From: Aerosticca soli
Lineage (GTDB): Bacteria > Pseudomonadota > Gammaproteobacteria > Xanthomonadales > Rhodanobacteraceae
DNA length: 64,000 bases
Direction: 5' to 3'
Assembly (NCBI RefSeq): GCF_003967035.1
Contig: NZ_AP018560.1
Coordinates: 1,015,001-1,079,000, forward strand
Position numbers and translations under genes: made by a program. Shown one piece after another: positions 24,392-34,234 of this stretch. The first letter of the stretch is position 1; every line of letters starts with the position of its first letter. Below the pieces are notes generated by a model. That model saw only the letters and a list, made by a program, of their open reading frames with translations, searched no databases and was not told the origin of the DNA.

Positions 24392-24781
24392 ATGGCCAAG
24401 CAAGCCGTCAAGAAGAAGAGTGCCGTCGCCAAGCCTGCCGGAACGAAAACGGCGGCCGCGTCCATCAAGCCGATCAAGGAAGCCTTCGGCAAGGCCGGGC
24501 TGGTCAAGCACCTGGCCGAACAGGCCCAGGTCGAGGCCAGGCAGGTCAAGGCCGTGCTCGCCGCGCTCGAGGAGACCGTGCTCGGCGCGGTGCATCGCCG
24601 CGGCGCCGGTCTTTTCACCCTGCCGGGGCTGTTCAAGATCACCGCGGTCAAGGTGCCTGCCCGGCCGGCGCGCAAGGGCAAGAATCCATTCACCGGGGAA
24701 GAGCAGGTCTTTGCGGCCAAGCCCGCCTCGATCAAGGTGAAGGTGCGCCCGCTCAAGAAGCTGAAGGACGCTGCGCAGTAG
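24392..24781 (+). CDS. HU-like DNA-binding protein with basic N-terminal extension
   Basis: 129 residues. Residues ~1-30 are a Lys/Ala-rich tail (MAKQAVKKKSAVAKPAGTK), then an HU/IHF fold (IKEAFGKAGLVKHLAEQAQV...VLAALEETVLGAVHRRGAG). The arm region NPFTGEE replaces the usual NPxTG of HU, and a second basic tail follows (KVKVRPLKKLKDAAQ). Such histone-like variants compact DNA. GGAAGA precedes the ATG. IS copy 2 ends 122 bp upstream, so its promoter lies close to the insertion. Confidence 0.85.
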   Translation: MAKQAVKKKSAVAKPAGTKTAAASIKPIKEAFGKAGLVKHLAEQAQVEARQVKAVLAALEETVLGAVHRRGAGLFTLPGLFKITAVKVPARPARKGKNPFTGEEQVFAAKPASIKVKVRPLKKLKDAAQ

Positions 24782-24820
24782 CTTTTGAGCCCAAGCTTTG
24801 AGCCCAGGGGAGGGAGAGGG

Positions 24821-25471
24821 ATGATCAAAGTCGTTCTGGTGGACGATCACGAGCTGGTGCGCACCGGCTTTCGCATGATCCTGCAGCGCCAGGCGGACAT
24901 GGAGGTGGTCGGCGAGGCGGGGTCGGCCGAGGAAGGCCTGCGGCTGATCCGCCAGAAGCAGCCGGATGTCGCCCTGGTCGACGTGCACATGCCGGGCATG
25001 AGCGGCATCGAGCTGACCGAGCGGGCCCAGCGCGCCAAGGCGTCGACCCGGATCGTGATCGTGACGGTGGTGGACGACGCCCGCTTTCCCAAGCGCCTGC
25101 TGGATGCCGGCGCCCTGGGGTATCTCACCAAGGGGTGTTCGGCGGACGAGCTGCTGTCGGCGGTGCGGCAGGTGGCCAGCGGCAGGCGCTACCTCGCGCC
25201 TTCCGTCGCCCAGCAGCTGGCGCTGGCGACGCTGGACGGCGAGGGGTCACCCTTCGACGCGCTGTCGAGCCGCGAGCTGGAAGTGGCGATGATGCTGGTA
25301 CGCGGCAAGCCGCTCACCCTCATCGGCGAACAGCTCAACCTGAGCCCGAAGACGGTGTCGACCTACAAGCAGCGGCTGATGGAGAAGCTGCACGTGGACC
25401 ACGTCATCGGGCTGGCGCATCTGATGACGGTGCATGGCCTGATCGACCAGCACGGTCTCGGCGAGCATTGA
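24821..25471 (+). CDS. LuxR-type response regulator, GacA/UvrY-like
   Basis: 216 residues. Receiver domain with D8-D9 (LVDDHELVR), phosphoacceptor D54 (ALVDVHMPGMSG) and Lys in YLTKGCS, then a LuxR helix-turn-helix (LSSRELEVAMMLVRGKPLTLIGEQLNLSPKTVSTYKQR). The sequence is close to GacA/UvrY, which activate small RNAs that titrate CsrA/RsmA. No sensor kinase is nearby, as usual for GacA. Purine-rich GGAGGGAGAGGG precedes the ATG. Neighbouring uvrC-pgsA, common after gacA, are absent. Confidence 0.88.
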   Translation: MIKVVLVDDHELVRTGFRMILQRQADMEVVGEAGSAEEGLRLIRQKQPDVALVDVHMPGMSGIELTERAQRAKASTRIVIVTVVDDARFPKRLLDAGALGYLTKGCSADELLSAVRQVASGRRYLAPSVAQQLALATLDGEGSPFDALSSRELEVAMMLVRGKPLTLIGEQLNLSPKTVSTYKQRLMEKLHVDHVIGLAHLMTVHGLIDQHGLGEH

Positions 25472-25473
25472 GC

Positions 25474-25508
25474 GCCGCCCTGCAGGCCTTGCCGGTCTGC
25501 AGGGCGGC
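25474..25508. terminator. Hairpin between regulator gene and rne
   Basis: A 12-bp perfect stem GCCGCCCTGCAG / CTGCAGGGCGGC (25474-25485, 25497-25508) without a T run, between convergent genes. Probably a terminator helper or RNA-stability hairpin. Confidence 0.55.
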
Positions 25509-25514
25509 GGGTCG

Positions 25515-28358
25515 TCAACTGCGTCCTGTGTCGCCGGCTTCGTCGCCGCGCCGGCGCTCGTCCTTGTCATCGGCCTGGGCCAAGGCGTCCGAAGGCCGAG
25601 CGGCAGCGGGCTCCGCGGCCGCCTGCGGCACGTGGGCGGCGGATGGCGGCCTTGCGGCCGTGCCGGGTTCTTCGGCCTGGGCATCGGCAGCCGGTGCCGG
25701 TCGCTTCGCCTCTTCCGCGGCGGCAGAGGCGCTACCGGCGGCATCGCCCGCGGCCGCGGAGGCTTCCTGTTCGCGCGCCGGCAATGGCGGCAGGGCGGGC
25801 AGCTGAAATGCCGCCGGCTGTGCTGCCGGTGCGGTGATCGGCGGCGCGTCGGGCGCTCCGGTCGTCCGCGTCACGGGTTCGGTCCGCGGCGATGAGAGCT
25901 CGGCGGCGACGTCGGCGACGACACTGCCGGCTTGTCTCGGCTCGGCCGCGGCGTCGGCCGCTTCGGCGACGGCGCCTTCATCCTGCCGCCGGCGACGACG
26001 GCCGCCGCGTCGCCCGCGCCGGCGACGGGCCGGATTGGCGTCGGCACTCGCGGCTTCTGCGCCGAGCTCATCCTGGGCGGTCAGATCATCGTGCTCTTCC
26101 GCGGCATCATCGGGCGGCGAAGACGGTTCGATGTCGGCTGGTGCGGAAGCTTCCACCGGGGCGGCCTGCACCGGTGGTGCTGCCGCCGGCCGGGGCGCCG
26201 CTGCCGGCGCGGTTTCCGTGGCCGGTGTCCGCTCGCGCTCGGCCGCGGGCATGTCCGCGTGACGTTCCGCTTGCCGGGCTGCCTTGACGGCCTCGACCGG
26301 TGCGCGTTCGGTTTTTTGCTCCGGCTTGCCTTGCTCGACAGCGCGCTCGCGCGCCAGCCGCGGCGCCGGGCGGCCGCTTTCGGCGGGTGCCGGTTCGGCT
26401 GCACGCTGACCGCGATGGCTGCCGCGCTGGGGCGCGCCGCCGGATGGCGTGACCTGCGTCCTGTTCGGCGTCGCGGCCTGGCGTTCGCGCCGCGCCTGCG
26501 GGGCGCCGCTGGCTGGGGATGCCTGGGGCCGTGCGCGCGTATCGCGGCGCTCGCGTCTGGCCGGGCCCGCGGCAGGCGACGGTGTCGCGGCGACGGGCGT
26601 GGGTGCCGGCGCCGGCGCCGAGGCGCCGCGGAACCAGCCGAACAGGCGGGCGATGATGCCGCCCTGCGGTGCCGGTGCGGGCATCGCGGTCGCTGCCGGT
26701 TTGCCGCGTTCGGCCACCACCGGCGTGACCGCAGGGGCCTGTTCCTCGCGCAGCGGTGCCGGCGTGGCCGGCAGGATGCCGCTGACGGCGGGTTGCTCGC
26801 CCGCGCCCAGCAGCTGCCCCATCTTCGGGATCGGCGCGGCCTCGATCGCGGTCAGCCGCTCGTAGCTGGGCTTGCTGTGCTCGCCCATGTCCGCCTCGCG
26901 GATGCGCTGGATCTGGATGTGCGGGGTTTCGAGCTTGGTATCGGCGACGATCACCACGTGCACTTTGTGGCGCAGCTCGATCTCGACCACGCTCGCGCGC
27001 TTTTCGTTGAGCAGGAAGTTGGCCACGTCCGGCGGCGCCTGCACCAGCACCTGGCCGGTGTTGTCCTTCATCGCGTGTTCTTCGATGAGCCGCAGGGTGG
27101 ACAGCGACAGCGATTCGACGCTGCGGATGTAGCCGTGGCCTTCGCAGCGCGGGCAGACGATCTGGGTGGCCTCGCCCAGACTGGGGCGCAGGCGCTGGCG
27201 CGACAGTTCCAGCAGGCCGAAGCGCGAGATACGGCCGACCTGCACGCGGGCGCGGTCGGGTTTCAAGGCTTCCTTGAGCTTCTCCTCCACCTCGCGCTGG
27301 TGCTTGGGGCTGTCCATGTCGATGAAGTCGATCACGATCAGACCGCCGGCATCGCGGATGCGCAGCTGCCGGGCGATCTCCGCCGCGGCCTCGAGGTTGG
27401 TGTGGAAGGCGGTTTCCTCGATGTCGCCGCCCTTGGTCGAACGCGCCGAGTTGATGTCGATCGCGGTGAGCGCCTCGGTCTGGTCGATCACGATCGAGCC
27501 GCCGGAGGGCAGCCGCACCTGGCGGTCGAACGCGCTCTCGATCTGGGTCTCGATCTGGTAGCGCGAGAACAGCGGGGTGTCGTCCTTGTAGAGCTTGAGC
27601 TTGCGCAGGTTGTTCGGCATCACCTGCTGCATGAATTCGCGCGCTTCGTTGTAGAGCGATTCCTCGTCGATCAGGATTTCGCCGATGTCGTTGCGCAGGT
27701 AGTCGCGCAGGGCGCGGATGAACAGCTTGGATTCCTGGTAGATCAGGAACGGCGCCTTCTGCTTGCCGGCCGCTTCGGTGATCGCCTTCCACAGCTGCAG
27801 CAGGTAGTCCAGATCCCACTGCAGTTCCTCGGCGTCGCGGCCCATGCCGGCGGTGCGCACGATGAGGCCCATGTCCTCGGGAACCTTGAGATGTTCCAGC
27901 GCCTCTTTCAGCGCCTGGCGGTCCTCGCCCTCGATCCGTCGCGAGACGCCGCCGGCCTTCGGGTTGTTGGGCATCAGCACCATGTAGCGGCCGGCCAGGC
28001 TGATGTAGGTGGTCAGCGCCGCGCCCTTGTTGCCGCGCTCCTCCTTTTCCACCTGCACGACCACTTCCTGGCCTTCCTTGATCAGGTCGCGGATGTTGGC
28101 CTTGTTGGGGTCGAGGCCCGGCGTGAAGTATTCGCGGGCGATTTCCTTGAGCGGCAGGAAGCCGTGGCGGTCGGCGCCGTAGTCGACGAAGCAGGCCTCC
28201 AGCGAGGGTTCGACGCGGGTGATGCGGCCCTTGTAGATGTTGGACTTTTTCTGTTCGCGGGAGGGGATTTCGATGTCGAGGTCGTAAAGGGTCTGGCCAT
28301 CGACGATGGCCACACGCAACTCTTCACGCTGAGTTGCGTTGATCAACATGCGTTTCAT
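25515..28358 (-). CDS. rne: Ribonuclease E
   Basis: The essential endoribonuclease for mRNA decay and rRNA/tRNA processing, and scaffold of the degradosome. 947 residues (E. coli 1061). The S1 domain (~35-120: [28 protein letters not shown]) and 5' sensor are intact. The DNase I-like site has [13 protein letters not shown] and [13 protein letters not shown], and the zinc link is CPRCEGHGY. The C-terminal half (~540-947) is a disordered Arg/Ala/Pro-rich scaffold with an [14 protein letters not shown] block, a likely RNA-binding arm. Convergent with the response regulator, divergent from rluC. Confidence 0.96.
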   Translation of the reverse strand: MKRMLINATQREELRVAIVDGQTLYDLDIEIPSREQKKSNIYKGRITRVEPSLEACFVDYGADRHGFLPLKEIAREYFTPGLDPNKANIRDLIKEGQEVVVQVEKEERGNKGAALTTYISLAGRYMVLMPNNPKAGGVSRRIEGEDRQALKEALEHLKVPEDMGLIVRTAGMGRDAEELQWDLDYLLQLWKAITEAAGKQKAPFLIYQESKLFIRALRDYLRNDIGEILIDEESLYNEAREFMQQVMPNNLRKLKLYKDDTPLFSRYQIETQIESAFDRQVRLPSGGSIVIDQTEALTAIDINSARSTKGGDIEETAFHTNLEAAAEIARQLRIRDAGGLIVIDFIDMDSPKHQREVEEKLKEALKPDRARVQVGRISRFGLLELSRQRLRPSLGEATQIVCPRCEGHGYIRSVESLSLSTLRLIEEHAMKDNTGQVLVQAPPDVANFLLNEKRASVVEIELRHKVHVVIVADTKLETPHIQIQRIREADMGEHSKPSYERLTAIEAAPIPKMGQLLGAGEQPAVSGILPATPAPLREEQAPAVTPVVAERGKPAATAMPAPAPQGGIIARLFGWFRGASAPAPAPTPVAATPSPAAGPARRERRDTRARPQASPASGAPQARRERQAATPNRTQVTPSGGAPQRGSHRGQRAAEPAPAESGRPAPRLARERAVEQGKPEQKTERAPVEAVKAARQAERHADMPAAERERTPATETAPAAAPRPAAAPPVQAAPVEASAPADIEPSSPPDDAAEEHDDLTAQDELGAEAASADANPARRRRGRRGGRRRRRQDEGAVAEAADAAAEPRQAGSVVADVAAELSSPRTEPVTRTTGAPDAPPITAPAAQPAAFQLPALPPLPAREQEASAAAGDAAGSASAAAEEAKRPAPAADAQAEEPGTAARPPSAAHVPQAAAEPAAARPSDALAQADDKDERRRGDEAGDTGRS

Positions 28359-28688
28359 TGTGTATTCCTTGAGGAAAAGGCCCCGCCACGCGTCGCGGGC
28401 CGCGGTGGCGCCGAAAGGGCTGCCTGCCGGGGATCGCGCCGCGCCGAACGGTGCGGCAAATGACGGTATCGCTCCCGATACCTGGGGATTCGTTGGCTTC
28501 GCGCCCGCTCTTCCGGCGCACTGGCACCGGGCAAACGATGTCCCGAACCGTTAGGATGCTCGAAGGAGTCTGCGTCCGGCCAAGGCCGGCGCCGTGCTCG
28601 CCGGCCTCGCGGACGGGGCCCGGTCCCGTGGCATGCGGAGCCGGGCATCAGCGCCGGGCCAGTATCCCTTCTCGATGAGTTTTTTTCA
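28359..28688. promoter_or_regulatory. rne-rluC divergent intergenic region
   Basis: 330 nt without a gene. It must hold both promoters and the rne leader; AAGGAA lies just before the rne ATG. In E. coli the long rne leader mediates autoregulation by RNase E, and the length here would allow the same. Several GC-rich inverted repeats are present, but I could not assign -10/-35 elements with confidence. Confidence 0.5.
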
Positions 28689-29639
28689 ATGCAGACGGCA
28701 ACTTCCCCAGCGGCACCTCAAGGGGTGCGCGAGCTGCAGATCGGTCCCGAGCGCGAAGGCCAGCGCATCGACAACGCCCTGGCGACCCTGCTCAAGGGCG
28801 TGCCGAAAAGCCTGGTCTACCGGTTGCTGCGTACGGGTCAGGTACGGGTGAACGGTCGCCGCGCCAAGCCCGATACCCGCCTTGCCGCCGGCGACCGACT
28901 GCGTATTCCGCCGGTGCGCGTCGCCGAGCGTTCGCCGCTGCAGGCGCCACCCGCCGCCCGACTCGAGGAGGTGGCCGCAGCGGTGATCTTCGAGGATCGG
29001 CATTTCCTGGTGCTGGACAAACCGGCCGGGCTCGCCAGCCATGGCGGCAGCGGCGTGAGCCACGGGGCGATCGAGCTGCTGCGGGCGGCAAGGCCGGGCC
29101 AGGCGCTGGAACTGGTGCATCGGCTGGACCGTGACACCAGCGGCGTCCTGGTGCTGGCCAAGAGCCGTGCCGGGCTGACCGGGCTGCAGGCGGCGATCCG
29201 GGCCGGCGAGGTCACCAAGCAGTACCTGTGTCTGATGGTGGGTCATCCGGCCAAGGCGCGCTTCAGCGTGAACGTGCCGCTGCGCAAATCGGTATTGCAG
29301 GGCGGCGAGCGGATGGTCGCGGCCGCCGCGGACGGCAAGCCGGCGCTGACCTTCTTCCAGGAAGTCGAGCGCTACGCCGAGGGGCGGCTGATGCAGGCCA
29401 CCCTGGGCACCGGCCGCACCCACCAGATCCGCGTGCATGCCGCCCACGTCGGTCACCCGCTGGCGGGAGACGCCAAATACGGCGACAAGGAAGCCAACCG
29501 GCATTTCCGTGCCCGGGGGCTGCGGCGGCTGTTCCTGCATGCCAGTCACCTGGGCTTCGAATGGGAAGGGCGCAGCTATGCATTCTCGACCCCCTTGCCG
29601 GACGACCTGCGCGGCGTGCTCGACGCGCTCGCGCGCTGA
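28689..29639 (+). CDS. rluC: 23S rRNA pseudouridine synthase RluC
   Basis: 316 residues. An S4 domain (~15-75, [32 protein letters not shown]) precedes the RluA-family catalytic domain. The latter has HRLDRDTSG (catalytic D147), then GRTHQIRVH and GDAKYG. E. coli RluC modifies U955, U2504 and U2580, and its gene is likewise divergent from rne, supporting RluC over RluD. Confidence 0.93.
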   Translation: MQTATSPAAPQGVRELQIGPEREGQRIDNALATLLKGVPKSLVYRLLRTGQVRVNGRRAKPDTRLAAGDRLRIPPVRVAERSPLQAPPAARLEEVAAAVIFEDRHFLVLDKPAGLASHGGSGVSHGAIELLRAARPGQALELVHRLDRDTSGVLVLAKSRAGLTGLQAAIRAGEVTKQYLCLMVGHPAKARFSVNVPLRKSVLQGGERMVAAAADGKPALTFFQEVERYAEGRLMQATLGTGRTHQIRVHAAHVGHPLAGDAKYGDKEANRHFRARGLRRLFLHASHLGFEWEGRSYAFSTPLPDDLRGVLDALAR

Positions 29640-29680
29640 GCGGGCCGAGGCGTCGCCAAGCGGCTTCGAAGGATGGTGAA

Positions 29681-30013
29681 ATGAACGCGATCGACTGGTC
29701 GGATTTCGAGAAGGTGCTGATCGTCGCCGGCACGGTGACCCGGGTGGAGCCGTTCCCGGAGGCGCGCAAGCCGGCGTGGAAGGTGTGGGCCGATTTCGGT
29801 CCCTACGGCGAGCGCAAGACCAGCGCGCAGATCACGGCGCTGTATCGGCCCGAGGATCTGCTGGGCCGGCAGATCATCGGCGTCATCAATTTCCCGGAGA
29901 AGCAGATCGGGCCGTTCCGCTCGCAGTTTCTGCTCACCGGGTTCCACACGCCGGCGGGCGTGGTCATCAGCGTGCCGGAGCGCCCGGTACCCAACGGCAG
30001 TCGGCTGGCCTGA
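29681..30013 (+). CDS. csaA: CsaA-type tRNA-binding-domain protein
   Basis: 110 residues, the same as B. subtilis CsaA, comprising one OB-fold tRNA-binding domain. Motifs: [61 protein letters not shown]. CsaA is described as a secretion-related chaperone in Bacillus; in proteobacteria the role is unclear. Begins 41 nt after rluC. Confidence 0.88.
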   Translation: MNAIDWSDFEKVLIVAGTVTRVEPFPEARKPAWKVWADFGPYGERKTSAQITALYRPEDLLGRQIIGVINFPEKQIGPFRSQFLLTGFHTPAGVVISVPERPVPNGSRLA

Positions 30014-30040
30014 AGATCCCCTACGCCGCCGGAACGCGGC

Positions 30041-31441
30041 TCACGGATCCGGCATGAGCGGCGCGGGGGCGGCACCGGGGCTCTCCCCGATGGCGGCATC
30101 CTGCACGCGCAAGGCGAGCTCGCCATCGGCCAGCCGGCCGCGCAGCGGCTGGCCAGCGTGCGCCGCGTGCACCGAGCGCAGCACGCGGCCTTCGGCGTCG
30201 AGCAGGATGGCGTAGCCGCGCTCCAGCGTGGCGAGCGGGCTCACCGCATGCAGTGCACGCGCGCTCTGGCCAAGCAGCAGGCGCGAGCGCTCCAGCGCGG
30301 CCGCCATGGCCTGCCGCAGCGCATGACGGTCGGCCGTCAGCCGCCGGCGCTGCTGGGCGATGAGCTGACGCGGGTGTCGGGCGAAGAGCTGCGCTTCCAG
30401 CCGTGCGACCAGGTCGCGCCGGCGCCGCAAATCGCCGTCCAGGGCGCCATGCAGGCGATGATGCAGCTGCTGCAGACGCAGGCGGTCGCGCGCGAGCCGC
30501 GCTTGCGGGCGTTGCGCCTGCAGCCGTGCGTGCAGCAGGTCGAGATGCTGCGACTGCGCCTGCAGCCGGCCGACGCCGAACACCTGCAGGCGTTGCGCGA
30601 GCTGCTGCAGATGCCGGCGCACGGCCTGCGCGTCGGGCACCAGCAGTTCGGCGGCGGCCGAGGGCGTGGGCGCGCGCAGGTCGGCGGCGAACTCGGCGAT
30701 GGCGAAGTCGACTTCGTGGCCGACCGCGCATACCACCGGCACCGCGCTGGCGGCGACCGCGCGGGCGACCGCCTCGTCGTTGAAGGCCATCAGGTCTTCC
30801 AGCGAACCGCCGCCACGGGTCAGCAGCAGGGCGTCGTAGCGGCCGCAGGCCGATGCCTTGCCCAGCATGGCGACGATCGCGGGTGGCGCCTCGCGGCCCT
30901 GCACCGGCACCGGCAGCACCTCCACTTCCAGCAACGGCCAGCGCCGCGCGAGCACGCTGAGCACGTCGCGGATCGCCGCGCCGGTGGCCGAGGTGATCAC
31001 GCCCAGGCGGCGCACGTGGCGCGGCAACGGGCGCTTGCGCGTGGCATCGAACAGGCCTTCGGCGGCGAGCCTGGCCTTGAGTTCCTCGAACAGCCGGCGC
31101 AGCGCGCCCTCGCCGGCCGGCTCCATCTGTTCGACGACGAGCTGGAACTCGCCACGCGGCTCGTACAGGCCTACCCGCGCACGCAGCAGCACCTGCATGC
31201 CATCGCCCGGCTTGAAGCGCAGCCAGCTGCTTTTCGGCTTGAACATCGCGCAGCGCACCTGCGCGGCGTTGTCCTTGAGGGTGAAATACAGATGCCCGGA
31301 AGCCGGACGCGAGACGTTGGAGAGTTCGCCCTCCACCCACACCAGCGGCAGTGCGTCCTCCAGCAGGTCGCGTACCAGCCGGTTGAGTGCGCTCGGGGTG
31401 AGGATGGGACGCGCAGCCGCGCGATCGTCGGGAGGAGGCAT
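30041..31441 (-). CDS. xseA: Exodeoxyribonuclease VII large subunit
   Basis: Single-strand exonuclease subunit, 466 residues. The N-terminal OB domain is LVWVEGELSNVSRPASGHLYF and the catalytic domain has GVITSATGAAIRDVL and LTRGGGSLEDLMAFNDE. A long Gln/Leu/Arg helical region (~280-410) is the coiled arm that binds XseB, and the C-terminal SPLATLERGYAIL is typical. Start at ATG 31441 (GGAGGAGG is on the opposite strand, so no clear ribosome site); an earlier start at 31489 is possible. xseB is not nearby. Confidence 0.94.
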   Translation of the reverse strand: MPPPDDRAAARPILTPSALNRLVRDLLEDALPLVWVEGELSNVSRPASGHLYFTLKDNAAQVRCAMFKPKSSWLRFKPGDGMQVLLRARVGLYEPRGEFQLVVEQMEPAGEGALRRLFEELKARLAAEGLFDATRKRPLPRHVRRLGVITSATGAAIRDVLSVLARRWPLLEVEVLPVPVQGREAPPAIVAMLGKASACGRYDALLLTRGGGSLEDLMAFNDEAVARAVAASAVPVVCAVGHEVDFAIAEFAADLRAPTPSAAAELLVPDAQAVRRHLQQLAQRLQVFGVGRLQAQSQHLDLLHARLQAQRPQARLARDRLRLQQLHHRLHGALDGDLRRRRDLVARLEAQLFARHPRQLIAQQRRRLTADRHALRQAMAAALERSRLLLGQSARALHAVSPLATLERGYAILLDAEGRVLRSVHAAHAGQPLRGRLADGELALRVQDAAIGESPGAAPAPLMPDP

Positions 31442-31504
31442 GGGACCGCCGAGCCTAGCCGCGCGCCGGACGGCGGGCAAGCCGGCCACGGAAGCGGCGC
31501 TTTT

Positions 31505-32032
31505 TCAGTCCGTCGCCTCGGCCTCGTCGAGCGTTTTCAGCATCCGGAAGAGTTCACGGGCGGCGCGCGGCGGCTTGCCTTCGGCCTGTTCCTGCCGCGC
31601 CTGGCGGATCAGCGTGCGCATCTGCTGGCGGTCGATGGCGGGATGGCGCGCGATGAGTTCGCCGAAGGCCTCGTCATCGGCCAGCAGGCGCGTGCGCCAG
31701 GCCTCCAGCCGGTGCAGCGCGGCCGTTTCCTTGAGCTTGCGCTCGCGGTCCTCGCCGAGCGCGGCGCGGGCATGGGCGAAGGCGGACGCTTCGTGGCGGC
31801 GCATCCGTTTGGCGAGAAAGCCGAGCTGCCGCTTGCGGGCGATGTGCGAGGTGATGCGTCGGGCCTGGGCGATCTCCGCCACCACGTCTTCGGGCAGATC
31901 GAGCTTCGAAAGCTGCTGCGGCGTGAGCGCCACCAGCCGCTCGGCCAGTTCCAGCACCGCCAGCGCCTCGCGGCGCTGCTGGCTGCGCGAGGGTTTGTCG
32001 TCGGGTGCGGGCGGATCGTCGCGGTTGTCCAT
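31505..32032 (-). CDS. darP: Ribosome-associated protein DarP (YjgA, DUF615)
   Basis: 175 residues, highly charged and helical: PSRSQQRREALAVLELAERLVALTPQQLSKLDLPE is the DUF615 signature, with ITSHIARKRQLGFLAKRMRR. E. coli DarP acts in late 50S assembly. pmbA (tldE) lies divergently upstream, the same neighbour as in E. coli yjgA-pmbA. Start at ATG 32032. Confidence 0.93.
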   Translation of the reverse strand: MDNRDDPPAPDDKPSRSQQRREALAVLELAERLVALTPQQLSKLDLPEDVVAEIAQARRITSHIARKRQLGFLAKRMRRHEASAFAHARAALGEDRERKLKETAALHRLEAWRTRLLADDEAFGELIARHPAIDRQQMRTLIRQARQEQAEGKPPRAARELFRMLKTLDEAEATD

Positions 32033-32174
32033 GGATACTCTCGTCAAGATCAAGGCCATGCCTGGCCGGCCGCGGCGACGGCGCCTTTGCAAAGGCCGGA
32101 AGCGGCCCCATCTGCGGCATGATGCGCGCGCATCTTAAGTTGAACCTTCCCTCACTTTAAGGACTTTTGCCCAC

Positions 32175-33545
32175 GTGTACGCCATGGCCGAAACCGCCCC
32201 CGATGCCAGTCTTGCCGATCTGGACCGTCTCGCCGAACTGGCCGAGGACGTAATCCGACGCGCCCGCGCCGCCGGCGCCAGCCAGGCCGAAGTGGCCGCC
32301 AGCATCGACACCGGGCTCAGCGTGAACGTGCGCCTGGGCGAGGTGGAGACGGTCGAGCACACCCGCGACCGCGGCTTCGGGCTCACCGTGTATTTCGGTC
32401 GGCGCAAGGGCTCGGCGAGCACGGCCGATCTCGATCCGCGTTCGATCGATGCCACGCTCGCCCAGGCCTGCGCGATCGCCCGCTATACCGAGGAGGACCC
32501 GGCCGCCGGCTTGGCCGACCCGGAACGCATGGCGCGCCATTTCCCCGACCTCGACCTGTGGCACCCATGGGCGCTGGACACCGCGCAGGCGATCGCGCTC
32601 GGCCAGCGCATCGAGGCCGCCGGCCGCGCACATGCGGGCATCACCCAGTCCGACGGGGCCAGCGTGCAGAGTCAGGCCAGCCTGTCCGTCTATGCCAACT
32701 CGCACGGCTTCGTCGGCCGCGAGCGCGGCACCTCCCATTCGCTGGCGCTGACCCTGATCGCCGGCGAGGGCGAGCAGATGCAGCGCGATTATTGGTACGA
32801 CCACCGTCGCGCGGCGGCGGACCTGATGGACCCGGTCGCGCTCGGCGACCGGGCGGCCGAGCGTACCTTGGCGCGGCTGGGCGCGCGATCGCTGTCCACC
32901 CGCAGCTGCCCGGTATTGTTCGCGCCGGAAGTGGCGCGCGGACTGATCGGGCATCTGGTCGGCGCGGTCAGCGGCGGCGCGCTGTATCGCCGTGCGAGCT
33001 TTCTGCTCGGCGCGGCCGGGCAATCAATCATGCCGGGCTGGCTCAACCTGTACGAGCGGCCTTTCCTGCGGCGCGGCCACGGCTCGGCCGCTTTCGATGC
33101 CGAGGGCGTCGCCACCAGCGACAGCGCGCTGGTGGAAGCGGGCGTCTTGGTGCGTTACGTGCTCGGCAGCTATGCCGCGCGCAAGCTCGGTCTGGTCACC
33201 ACCGGCAATGCCGGCGGCATCCACAACCTGGTCGTGGCGCCGGGTGCCGCCGACGGCGAGGCGAGCGATTTTTCCGCCATGCTGCAGCGGCTGGGCAGCG
33301 GGCTGCTGGTCACCGAGGTGATGGGGCAGGGCGTCAATCTGGTCACCGGCGACTATTCGCGCGGTGCGGCCGGTTTCTGGGTCGAGGCGGGCCGTATCGT
33401 CGCGCCGGTGGCCGAAGTCACCATCGCCGGCAACCTGCGCGAGATGTTGGCCGGCATCCAGGCGGTGGGCACGGATGTCGACCCGCGCTCGTCCATCCTC
33501 ACCGGCTCGATCCTGCTCGAGCGGATGACCGTGGCCGGGGCCTGA
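32175..33545 (+). CDS. pmbA: Metalloprotease subunit PmbA/TldE
   Basis: Partner of TldD in the heterodimeric protease that matures peptides such as microcin B17 and degrades CcdA. 456 residues, with the family features RGFGLTVYFGRRKGSASTAD, the loop NLVVAPG and the C-terminal GAAGFWVEAGRIVAPVAEVT, and no HExxH, as expected for TldE. A GTG at 32175, 11 nt after AAGGA, is the likely start; the ATG at 32184 is an alternative. tldD is not in the window. Confidence 0.92.
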   Translation: MYAMAETAPDASLADLDRLAELAEDVIRRARAAGASQAEVAASIDTGLSVNVRLGEVETVEHTRDRGFGLTVYFGRRKGSASTADLDPRSIDATLAQACAIARYTEEDPAAGLADPERMARHFPDLDLWHPWALDTAQAIALGQRIEAAGRAHAGITQSDGASVQSQASLSVYANSHGFVGRERGTSHSLALTLIAGEGEQMQRDYWYDHRRAAADLMDPVALGDRAAERTLARLGARSLSTRSCPVLFAPEVARGLIGHLVGAVSGGALYRRASFLLGAAGQSIMPGWLNLYERPFLRRGHGSAAFDAEGVATSDSALVEAGVLVRYVLGSYAARKLGLVTTGNAGGIHNLVVAPGAADGEASDFSAMLQRLGSGLLVTEVMGQGVNLVTGDYSRGAAGFWVEAGRIVAPVAEVTIAGNLREMLAGIQAVGTDVDPRSSILTGSILLERMTVAGA

Positions 33546-33671
33546 CGCCTCGAAACGGCTTCTCCGGGGAGTGCCACCCGAGGGACGCGCCGACTTGCTA
33601 GCATCGGGGGTCGGCGCCCGTTTCGTGGCCGATCCCGTGTCGCTTTCGCTTTGTACCCTCGAGGAGTCGTC

Positions 33672-34121
33672 ATGAGCGTTCCACCCGAATCCGCCGGTCC
33701 GCCCCCGCCGCCCACCGACGACCTGCCGCCGGCGCCGGTCGGCGGCATGCCTTCGCACGAAGAACGCCAATGGGCGCTGTTCGCGCATCTGTCTGCCCTG
33801 CTGGGCTATCTCGTCACCGGGCATTTCTTCGGCATCGGCTGTTTCCTGGGGCCGCTCGTCATCTGGCTGGTCAAGAAGGACAGCATGCCCTTCGTCGCCG
33901 ACCAGGCCAAGGAAGCCTTGAACTTCAACCTCACCCTGGCGATCGTGTTCGCCGCGCTGTGGATCATCACGGTGGCCACGCTGTTCGTCGGTGCGGTCGT
34001 CACCTTTCCGCTCGGCGTCATCATCGGCATTGCCGCGCTGGTGTTCATCATCGTCGCCGCGATCAAGGCCAACGAGGGCGAGCGCTACCGCTACCCGTTC
34101 ACCTTGCGATTCATCAAGTAA
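33672..34121 (+). CDS. DUF4870 small membrane protein
   Basis: 149 residues. A Pro-rich N-terminus (~1-28) precedes three hydrophobic segments (~38-62, ~85-105, ~110-132) with the family pattern HLSALLGYLVTGHFFG...IWLVKKDSMPFVADQAKEALNFN and end ANEGERYRYPFTLRFIK. Family function unknown; proposed roles are membrane-associated. ATG at 33672 preceded by GAGGAG. Confidence 0.88.
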   Translation: MSVPPESAGPPPPPTDDLPPAPVGGMPSHEERQWALFAHLSALLGYLVTGHFFGIGCFLGPLVIWLVKKDSMPFVADQAKEALNFNLTLAIVFAALWIITVATLFVGAVVTFPLGVIIGIAALVFIIVAAIKANEGERYRYPFTLRFIK

Positions 34122-34234
34122 CTCTTTTGTCCGCCGTCATGGCCTGCGTGACGTCATGGCGGCGGAGATGCCATGGCTCCGTGCGGGGCCGGCCGGGTAG
34201 ACTTGCATGCCATGAGGGATGAGGCTTGCAAGGC

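Noticed and set aside
25932-28463. 843-residue plus-strand open frame opposite rne
   Set aside because: High GC removes stop codons from the antisense frame. It lacks a ribosome site and domains, and rne on the other strand is unmistakable.
30158-32122. 654-residue plus-strand frame opposite xseA and darP
   Set aside because: Antisense artefact; both minus-strand genes have clear family motifs.
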